64,000 nt of DNA, taken from assembly GCA_012064415.1 (NCBI GenBank), contig SSNU01000073.1, positions 105,919 to 169,918 of the forward strand. Direction: 5' to 3'. The DNA is from Gyrodactylus bullatarudis (lineage: Eukaryota; Platyhelminthes; Monogenea; Gyrodactylidea; Gyrodactylidae). Below are positions 57,052-64,000 of the stretch, one piece after another. Position 1 is the first letter of the stretch. Every line of letters starts with the position of its first letter. The translations under genes and the position numbers were made by a program. Under the pieces are notes generated by a model. That model saw nothing but the letters and a program-made list of their open reading frames with translations, searched no databases and was not told where the DNA came from.

Positions 57052-57399
57052 TCAACAAGAAAAAGCAAACAAATAGCCTCAAAAATAAATAGTAATAGAT
57101 ATAGTGATTACTTGTATTATTATTTTGGTTGGTAAGTTATTTTAATATTGTAAAAAAAATTGAGTTTAGATAAACAAAAATGATACTGAGTTAGAAAATA
57201 AAAAAATAATGATACTGAAAGTGAAAAGATATATTGTTATATTATACTGTTTCTGAAATTATTTCATCTTTTGATACTGAAGATGAAAATAAAAAAAATA
57301 ATGATACTGTAGGTGTAAAAAAACATCGGTCTATTATACTGTAACTGTAAAAAACGAAAAAAATGATACTTCAAGTGTAAATTTCCCTAATGTTTTTCT

Positions 57400-58200
57400 C
57401 ATTGAAACCCTTTAGTGTAATACATAGGCAGATTGCTCATTATCATTCTTTCTTCCCCATGTTTTATCGATGAGTGTGAATACACACCATGCTAAACTAA
57501 ATCCTCACAGACCCCCGTTTTTACGATTGAAAATCTCATGTTAATGTGAGTTTTATTAAAATAACAAAAAAGGTCGTTAGCATAGTAAAGCCCTTTTTTG
57601 ACAGAAAACAGTTTTTGCAAACAAACAAAATAAAATTCTTTCACTCGTGTATACCTCAGCTTTTTGTTGAAAATCTTTATTAAAATTTACTTCAATTTAG
57701 TTGATAACCAAATCAATTATTAGAAATTAACAAATAAAGGAAATTTAATTCAAAACAATGTTTATGAAGAGCTATTTTTCATCCAATGAGCTTCTAATTC
57801 TATACAATTCTTCTATAAAAAAACGGTTTAATTCTAACCCAAAATCTAGTTGATCTATAGTTTAAACTTGATTATTCAATATTCGAATACAGTTTATTCA
57901 TTGAATATCCATCCTTAGCATAGGATTCATCTACGGGAATGAGAAGAATTGTGTGTAAGTATACAACAGCCAATCAAATTCGACTTAACATATGGACCAA
58001 TCATATTGCTTCATTACAGTTCTACCCTTTTGGGCAGAGAGGTTTGGGCACATCGTATTAATTCTTTCTTGGAAAAAATGGTTAACTAATCGGAGCTTTT
58101 ACCTGTATTAATTTTAAAAAACATACTTTATTTGAATCACTTATTATTATCAAATTATTAACATTTCAAATATTATAAAAGAAGGTTCATTTGATAAAAG
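57400..58200. other. No gene seen
   Basis: No domain recognised. A few CCAAT-type boxes occur (57968, 57997), with no gene downstream. Confidence 0.45.
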
Positions 58201-58201
58201 T

Positions 58202-58256
58202 AATTATTCATTATTAATTATTTTTAGCCTTCTATCTATTTCATCAATACAATCAT
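58202..58256. repeat. 55-bp direct repeat, left of the PLE RT relic
   Basis: Same orientation as 59796-59850 with two mismatches; contains AGCCTTCTATCTATTTCATC. Confidence 0.93.
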
Positions 58257-59795
58257 TTTTATTATCTTTGATTAATCCTCATTCTCAATTAATCCATCAA
58301 ATACAAATTTATCAACTAAGATTAAAGGTTGACACTACAATTGGTAGCAGTTCGCTTTAAAACTGAAGATAATCAAATTCGAAACTACAAATATGGAATC
58401 TCTAGATGATCAAGCAAATATTGAACAGTCAAATAAACACAACTCGTCTACAACAAAAAAAACTTGATGAAGAGGCTAATGTTGCTTAAGAAAAGATTTT
58501 TTTTTCAGTTAAAAAATTTCCTATTTTATTAGATAACCTAAAAATAGTCTTAATACCAAATTTTTTTTAAACCAAAGATATCAATACTTAATTGGGAAAA
58601 ATCCATTAAAACAATATTATTAAAATCAAAAACAAAATTATTATTATACAATTTTTTTCTTCTGTACTAACAATAAAAATATTTATTAAACTATCTGGAT
58701 ACCCATTTTTTTGAAAAATAAAAACAAGTTTCTCTAAATCTTCTCTTAATAAACCAGTATCACATAATCTTAGTGTTCTTAAAATTTCCCCTTGCAGTGT
58801 ATTTAACTTATATTTTCAAGGTGCATATGAATAATAGTTCATAATTATATTTTTGTTTGTAGGTTTTCTGTATACTGGAGTTTGGATTTCAGTTTCTATT
58901 CTCATTAGTTTCATATCTAGAAAATTAAGAGATCTTCCTCTTTTTCTGTTGTCAATTTTATGGTTCTATAGCCTTTGTAGCCTTTGTTATTACTAAATAG
59001 TCATTCTATTATTGTTCCTTATTCAATAAAGAATCATTTTCTAACAAAAAAAAGTACCTTATGAGTAATTTTGGCCTAATTTCCTTAATAAGCATATTAT
59101 CTATTCTAGTCATAAATATATTCACTATTGTTGGAGATAAAGGATTTCTCATAGCTAAACCAAATTTTTGAACATAAAACTTTTAATTAAATCTAAAAAT
59201 AGTAGCATTTAGACATATTTTAGAAGCTTCAATCACAAAATCTTTTTTCTGGTTGTTCAAATCTCCAGGAGAAGTTAGAATATCATTCAACAAATCCAGG
59301 GCTTAATCAACTGGAATGTTAGTATACATAGACTCTACATCTAAACTATATAATTTTTCCTTATTATTCACATTTACCTCTTGAAATCGTTGGTTAGAAT
59401 TGATTGATTAAAGTTGAATAGAAATCTGACTGGTTTAATGTTTTGATTGGACACACAGTGTTTAAGTATCTTAAGTTTTTTGAAAAATCTCACGCCAGAG
59501 AAGAATACGACATGTATTCGAAATATTGTGTGAGTCCTAACTATTTTTATCAGGGTAATCTAAATGTTTTTTATTCTAATCTTAATTTTAATGTTCTTTC
59601 AAGTAATGAATTATATTATCAGAGTTTTTACTCTAATAATTCTGATTACTTCCCCTATAACAATCACTGTAATTTTTATAATCCTTATTTTTTAAGAAAT
59701 ACTACACCTTTCTCTCCTTTTTCTTTTTATACAGATAGACAAATACAAGCCAGAATACAACATCGTCAGGCAGCAAGCGAACACCGTTATAGTCA
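58257..59795 (-). mobile_element. PLE-derived insertion between 55-bp direct repeats
   Basis: The 1539-bp segment carries the RT relic 58640-59375 and an unrelated open frame at 59443-59811. The flanking repeats are best read as a long target duplication. Confidence 0.7.
58640..59375 (-). pseudogene. Penelope-type reverse transcriptase relic
   Basis: In order on the minus strand: LYSLDVESMYTNIPVD (first palm Asp), FYVQKFGLAMRNPLSPTIVN, FLDMKLMRIETEIQTPVYRK (palm end) and QKNGYPDSLINIF (thumb). The catalytic YxDD block is replaced by a degraded IRYFFLL stretch. Five or more stops. It groups with the 7620-8040 fragment rather than the 9 kb one (FLD(V/M)KL spelling). Confidence 0.78.
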
Positions 59796-59811
59796 AATTA
59801 TTCATTATTAA
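59443..59811 (+). CDS. Unrecognised Asn/Tyr-rich open frame
   Basis: 122 codons, strikingly rich in Asn, Tyr, Ser and Phe (for example YYQSFYSNNSDYFPYNNH), ending RIQHRQAASEHRYSQIIHY. The composition looks low-complexity. The frame runs into the right 55-bp repeat, so the start and body belong to the insertion and the end to the target. Probably not a gene. Confidence 0.25.
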   Translation: MIGHTVFKYLKFFEKSHAREEYDMYSKYCVSPNYFYQGNLNVFYSNLNFNVLSSNELYYQSFYSNNSDYFPYNNHCNFYNPYFLRNTTPFSPFSFYTDRQIQARIQHRQAASEHRYSQIIHY

Positions 59812-59850
59812 TTATGTTTAGCCTTCTATCTATTTCATCGATACAATCAT
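59796..59850. repeat. 55-bp direct repeat, right copy
   Basis: See 58202-58256. Confidence 0.93.
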
Positions 59851-59975
59851 CAGAAAATAGATAAAGGATCAGAACTTCAGATGCAGATAGAGAAAACAAT
59901 AAAATTACAAAGTACTTTCATTCAACCCAATATATAACACCCCAACATATTAAAAAAGAGGGAAGTCCAAGATTT

Positions 59976-60024
59976 TCACATGAATGAGCTCTATTTCGAA
60001 CATACTCATCAGCTTGTTACATGT
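59976..60024 (-). ncRNA. Hammerhead-like motif in the left pLTR
   Basis: Minus strand: CUGAUGA, GUAUGUUC and GAAAUA are present. Stem III (AU/AU) is minimal, and stem I pairing is uncertain. Same sequence as 61066-61112. Confidence 0.5.
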
Positions 60025-60124
60025 CATATATAAAGTTTTCTGCTCTATTACATATTTTTCATTAGTCCTCTTTTAGAATACATAATTTGTACATAGGATA
60101 TATCAGTTTTTTTTTATTTTTGAA

Positions 60125-60856
60125 TATAAAGTTTTACTATAAGAGGGTGAGAAGAATCGTTTCAGATCAGCTTTGGGACGAAGAAAGGGAAAAAATGACA
60201 AATATGTTCAAAGCTAATGGCTACCCAGAAAAATTAGTAGAGGATCTTTCCAACCGAAGAGGCAACCCGTAGAAGCGGCATCAGAAGTCACTTTGTCGAT
60301 TCCATTCAAAGGGGATATGTTAGCAGTAACATACAGAAAAAAGGCAACGGAAGTCCTCAAAGAAGCTTATCCTGATGTGAAACTCAAGGAAGTCTTCAAA
60401 ACTAAAAAACTTTTTAATAATCTTTCTAAAGACAGGCTAAGTTATCTGAAAGAGTCCCACTTCGTCTACAAGTTCCAATGTCCTTGCAAAGCTGAATACA
60501 TTGGACACACGATACGTCGCCTAGAAGAAAGAGTCGATGAACATCTGTACAGTAAGAAGACAGCTATCAGACTTCATGTGGCAAGTTGCAAGAAGGAAGT
60601 ATCCCCCGAAAACTTCTCAATAATCTACAAACAAACCGGGAAAAACCTTCACATGCTCAAAGCCGCCGAAGCTTTCTTCATTCTCAAAGAGAAACAAAGT
60701 CTGTACATCCAAAAAAACGTGGTCAATTTGCTCAAACTTCCTTGGCCTACTAGGATTCAGAGAACAGTAAATCCAACCCTCCCCCCTTCAAGCTCCCAAC
60801 CAATGAGCAGTACTTCAACCCCACAGATTAAAAACTATTTTTCCTCATCCCAATAA
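60125..60856 (+). pseudogene. Penelope-like ORF: RT thumb, linker, GIY-YIG endonuclease and tail
   Basis: The first frame has EKMTNMFKANGYPEKLVEDL (thumb) and ends at 60272. After a one-base shift, the frame from about 60258 reads EAASEVTLSIPFKGDMLAV, EVFKTKKLFNNLSKDRLSYL, then GIY-YIG: FVYKFQCPCKAEYIGHTIRR, LEERVDEHLYSKK, EAFFILKEKQSLYIQKN and a Ser/Pro-rich tail ending at 60856. The endonuclease domain itself is intact, with the Tyr, Arg and Glu-containing blocks in place. The RT catalytic domain is absent because the copy is 5'-truncated. Confidence 0.87.
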
Positions 60857-61065
60857 TTGTTTACACCCAATTATCAACTTTAAACTCGCTTTTAACCTAT
60901 AATTATCTGTAGCCTATAATTATATCATTAGCCCACTCTCTCATTTACAAATATTATAGTAAAACTTTATATTAAAAAAAAAACTGATATATCCTTTGTA
61001 CAAATTATGTATTCTAAAAGAGGACTAATGAAAAATATGTAATAGAGCAGAAAACTTTATATATG

Positions 61066-61112
61066 ACATGTAACAAGCTGATGAGTATGTTCGAAATAGA
61101 GCTCATTCATGT
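61066..61112 (+). ncRNA. Hammerhead-like motif in the right pLTR
   Basis: Plus-strand copy of 59976-60024, with CUGAUGA at 61078-61084 and GAAA at 61092-61095. The core is complete; stem assignments are tentative. Confidence 0.5.
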
Positions 61113-61239
61113 GAAAATCTTGGACTTCCCTCTTTTTCAATATGTTATCATTCGCTCAGCTGAAAGACCTGATTCGTAATCATTTTGAAGAATTATCTAC
61201 CCCAAGTTAGTTTTCTTTATTCAAATTATTTTATGTAAA

Positions 61240-62640
61240 AAACAATCAACATGTTGCATATAAAGTACATCTTCGATTACATTTTAGATTATGATTGCTC
61301 ACAAGATATATTGTACAAAAATTGAACCCACGAAAAGGTAGGTGATAGGACAAAAGATGCATACACTCATGATTCACTAGCCCCTTGTCATTTGCCTGTT
61401 CCATCGCTATCTCGGTTGCGTTTATCATTGGTCGTGATAAGAGGTCTGCTGTGATATTGTTTTCGCCTTTGATATGTTTTAATATGTTGTTAATTTTATT
61501 GAGAATTCGGATAATAGTTGGATTTGTTGTTGGACTCTTTTTCCAAATTTGTCTGAAGGTTTATTGTACACGTCGATTAGGGCTGAGTTGTCTGTGTGGC
61601 ATATGGTTTCTTTTCCTTCAACGTATCGTCTAAATTTCGTGTAGACTGCTTCGTAAAGGGCCAGGAGTTCCTTCTCGAATGTGGAGTACTTAAGTTAAGT
61701 TTGGTTGAGCTTTCTTGAGTAGAATTCTATTGAAGCGCAGTGACTGTCGATGAATTGCTCTAAGCTTGCCCCAATTGCGTGATCAGAGGCATCGGTGTAG
61801 ATGTTAAATATTTTGTCTAATTTGGTTGAATTAGGTTCGGTATTAGCTTGAATCTTGATTTTAATTCCTCCAGTAATTGGGTAATTGTCCTTTAGTGTAA
61901 GGTTGTTAAGCTTTCGGTAGTCCCCGCAATATCTAAATGTTGAATCTTTCTTTGGTACGACAACAAGTGGTGATGACCAGGAACGTCTTATTATTCCTTG
62001 GCTTTCTAGTCCATTGAATTTGACCTTCAATTTGAATTTGCATCCTTCAACTGTTTTTCGCTCATGGGAAAAGGAACTCTCTGTTTTACAATTTCCACTT
62101 CCTTTGTTTTTATATGGTATTCCTCTGCTGAACATGGTTTCGTCTCTGGTTCATTTAGCTTGATGGTGTTTTTGGGATTTCTGTACCTTATAAACGTTCC
62201 CTGGGTACCTCTTATACTGTGCTAGCATGTTTGAAGGAAGTACTGACTGAATTATGACATCTGGGTCAATGGGATCGATTTTTAGTATCTTCTCGTAAGC
62301 TTCAGTTGGAGTTAACGTGAGGTTTAACAATTGAGTTATGATGGAGTCGATCTCTTCCGGTTTATTTCTAAGGATTTTATTTTTGATTTCATTGCATAGG
62401 TTGTCAAAAGAGTCGAGAGTTGGGTTGGTTGTCATTAGCATTGTTGATTCGAGTTTCTGTTTGTAAATGCCGAGTATCGTCAGCCAGGCGTCAAGAATTT
62501 TTCTGGGTTCGTCTTTCTGTTGATTGACCAGTGAAGTCTCAGCTCAGCTTTCGATAGCTCGAATCGTTCTGGGGTGAAATTGATGGACGGTCTTTCAATC
62601 ATCATTATGACTACGGAAACTTCTGATGGTTATTCCACAT
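61240..62640 (-). pseudogene. Ty3/gypsy element, internally deleted gag-pol
   Basis: From 62640 down: gag start MDEYNDNHDVE, RPSINFTPERFELSKAELRL, a frameshift, then TNPTLDSFDNLCNEIKNKIL and DPDVIIQSVLPSNMLAQYKR (capsid-like). The remaining gag, protease and RT start are deleted. RT resumes with GIIRRSWSSPLVVVPKKD and YCGDYRKLNNLTLKDNYPI and is fused, with the RT palm missing, to RNase H (KIFNIYTDASDHAIGASLEQ). RNase H continues through TFEKELLALYEAVYTKFRRY, CHTDNSALIDV and, frameshifted, HIKGENNITADLLSRPMI. Integrase is absent. At least two large deletions make it defective. Confidence 0.85.
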
Positions 62641-62659
62641 CATGGTTATCATTGTATTC

Positions 62660-62945
62660 GTCCATAACAAGGCACCAAATTGTTTTGATTGATTTTTTAT
62701 TAATAAGAGAGGATGGTGTATGTCAAAATATATTTAATATCTGAGGTGAAGAGTGTATGTACAATGATATGAATAGTGAACAGAGTAGTGGCGTGCGGTG
62801 GTGCGCTGGGTGTTTGTAGAGGAATGATTAGAATGTTCGATAGTTTCTTCCCTGGGTATTTATACATTTGTGGCGTGGTCACTATCTGACCAATCAGCTT
62901 TAAGTATTTCTTGGATCATTTTCTTGATCTCAGATTTCGTGTTAC
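62660..62945 (-). promoter_or_regulatory. 5' LTR of the gypsy element
   Basis: Minus strand: a CCAAT-type box (GATTGGTCAG, about 62890) and TATAAATACCCAGGG (about 62854-62868) precede a CATTC-rich start region. Just before gag there is a TTTGGTGCC block that looks like a primer-binding-site start (inference). The outer boundary is approximate. Confidence 0.55.
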
Positions 62946-64000
62946 ATATTTTATTTTTAAATATTCTTTTTCTTTGAGTGCTATTTTGTAATATTAATTA
63001 AATGCATACAGTTAATTACACATATGATGGCTCATGGGATGAATATATTTCCTACCAAAATTCATGTGACCAATAATAATATGCATGAAAACCAACAACC
63101 AATAGAATTTGAGTATTTTCCTAACCAATTTTTCCTCCACTTCTCACCAACTCTAAGGCTAAGCTATGCAGGAACAATTTTTAAGTAACATGAATTTTAT
63201 TCATTCATTAAAATCAAATTTATAATCAATCTTTTCTTTCTCAATATTTTAACCAAGTATTTCCGATACTTGATTGGAATTTTACAATTTTGGACAAGTT
63301 TTAGTTTCAAATTGAGTGAGTATACCATTCGTTCCGTGGTGCTTTATAAAGTTTTATATTCATTTCTCGATTGATTAAAATCTGATTTCCTTCATCTAAA
63401 TTTTACACGAATTTATCCATCTGATGTAATTTTTAATTGTCTCATTCATAAAATTATTCCTGGCTTCTCTGGCAAAGGCATTCATTTTTTTGAAATTGAA
63501 ACTTTCATATTCATTTATTGAAATAATGATTTATACAAGTTAGGGAACAGTGAAGAAGTGTTCAATGAGTCTCTTTCAGTCGTTTTATTCTAATCATCAA
63601 AAGAAACGGTCTACTTTGCTTGCTTATTTGAATAGTCAATGAGTATAACTCATTGTACATGATTTTAATGTTATTCAAGTCAAGGGATGAGACCCTTTAT
63701 AATGTTAAACGGTGTGACCCCCCTAGCATAGCATGTAATAATACGAAAAAGATAATTAGTCCCATTTTGTTATACAGATTGTTTCTATCACAATAATTTC
63801 GGTAATAATTAATTCATAAGGAAGAGTGAATGAGAGGGGGATGTAAATTATAGTGTTGATGTCTAATTTTCATGTACAGTTGTACCTGAGACTTGCGTGT
63901 GGAAAATCAAACACTTTTCAATCTCTTCCGAAAATATATCTCATTTTTATGAAGCTACTTGAAAGTAGTGTTATTACATATTTTTTACAATAATTTTTAA
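62946..64000. other. No gene seen
   Basis: AT-rich; several CCAAT/ATTGG boxes near 63070-63130 but no gene. Nothing else recognised. Confidence 0.45.

Larger units (their letters stand above)
56149..57387 (-). mobile_element. Mutator-like (MULE) transposon, internally deleted
   Basis: The termini GGGAAATTTACACTT and inverse are flanked by a perfect 9-bp duplication TAATGTTTT (56140-56148, 57388-57396), the hallmark of MULEs. The right TIR (57061-57387) is 327 bp. The left TIR is 504 bp, and becomes 327 bp once a 124-bp insert and its 53-bp duplication are removed. The TIRs carry about seven spaced copies of CAGTAT(C/A)AT. Only the C-terminal end of a transposase remains inside. Confidence 0.92.
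59944..61146 (+). mobile_element. Truncated Penelope-like element with inverted pLTRs
   Basis: 59944-60142 and 60954-61146 are inverted copies (AACATATT...AAAGAGGGAAGTCC outer, TAAAGTTTTACTATA inner). Between them is the thumb-to-stop part of a PLE ORF. Each arm carries a hammerhead core pointing outward. PLEs are known for terminal repeats (pLTRs) that can be inverted. Confidence 0.85.

Noticed and set aside
54655..57387. A single large MULE that has captured the pogo transposase
   Set aside because: The 56149-57387 MULE has its own perfect 9-bp duplication, so it is an independent insertion; the 54655 TIR fragment lacks an outer end and a partner.
1..64000. CRISPR arrays, operons, ribosome binding sites, replication origins
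   Set aside because: The sequence is eukaryotic; no regularly spaced short repeats or prokaryotic gene layout are present.

Overview
The window is AT-rich nuclear DNA from an animal, most likely an invertebrate. It carries spliceosomal introns of about 53-66 nt inside transposase genes, Penelope-like retroelements with GIY-YIG endonucleases, APE-type LINEs, Ty3/gypsy elements and several classes of cut-and-paste transposon. I cannot name the species. I found no host housekeeping gene, rRNA, complete tRNA, operon or CRISPR array. The 64 kb is a nested transposon graveyard with two assembly gaps (16267-17239 and 45243-45724).

Layout. 0.9-3.6 kb: an IS630/Tc1-like element with a dead transposase, split by a Penelope-like (PLE) fragment, with a second inverted PLE fragment and a 169-bp MITE nested in its right terminal repeat. 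3.6-13.9 kb: scattered PLE pieces (reverse transcriptase, GIY-YIG, tails), a retroelement gag relic, MITEs and four hammerhead-ribozyme-like motifs. 15.8-17.8 kb: a near-perfect 2-kb palindrome around a gap. 20.8-22.5 kb: an inverted-repeat element and two PLE pieces. 26.0-28.6 kb: a PLE tail with a decayed hammerhead, then a Merlin transposon with 290-bp TIRs. 30.1-34.4 kb: a PLE relic, then a complete pogo-like transposon with 599-bp TIRs and an apparently intact three-exon transposase. 36-42.7 kb: PLE crumbs, two inverted-repeat elements and an internally deleted LINE. 43.4-46.8 kb: a longer LINE with a solo LTR in ORF1. 47.8-48.3 kb: a SINE-like unit with a Pol III B box and a hammerhead fold. 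48.6-53.1 kb: gypsy pol, a Tc1-like transposase end, LTR/gag pieces and a LINE 3' end. 54.0-57.4 kb: PLE tail plus hammerhead, a broken second pogo transposase and a MULE with a 9-bp target duplication. 58.2-62.9 kb: a PLE RT relic between 55-bp direct repeats, a PLE endonuclease copy between inverted hammerhead-bearing repeats, and an internally deleted gypsy element.

How it fits together. PLEs dominate. At least three groups are visible, and most hammerhead motifs sit in or beside their terminal (pLTR) sequences. The intact pogo element is the best candidate for a recently or currently active element. The least expected signals are long (53-55 bp) direct repeats around three separate insertions, a tandem duplication of the whole pogo DNA-binding module, and a MITE inserted inside a hammerhead with its empty-site sequence still recoverable.
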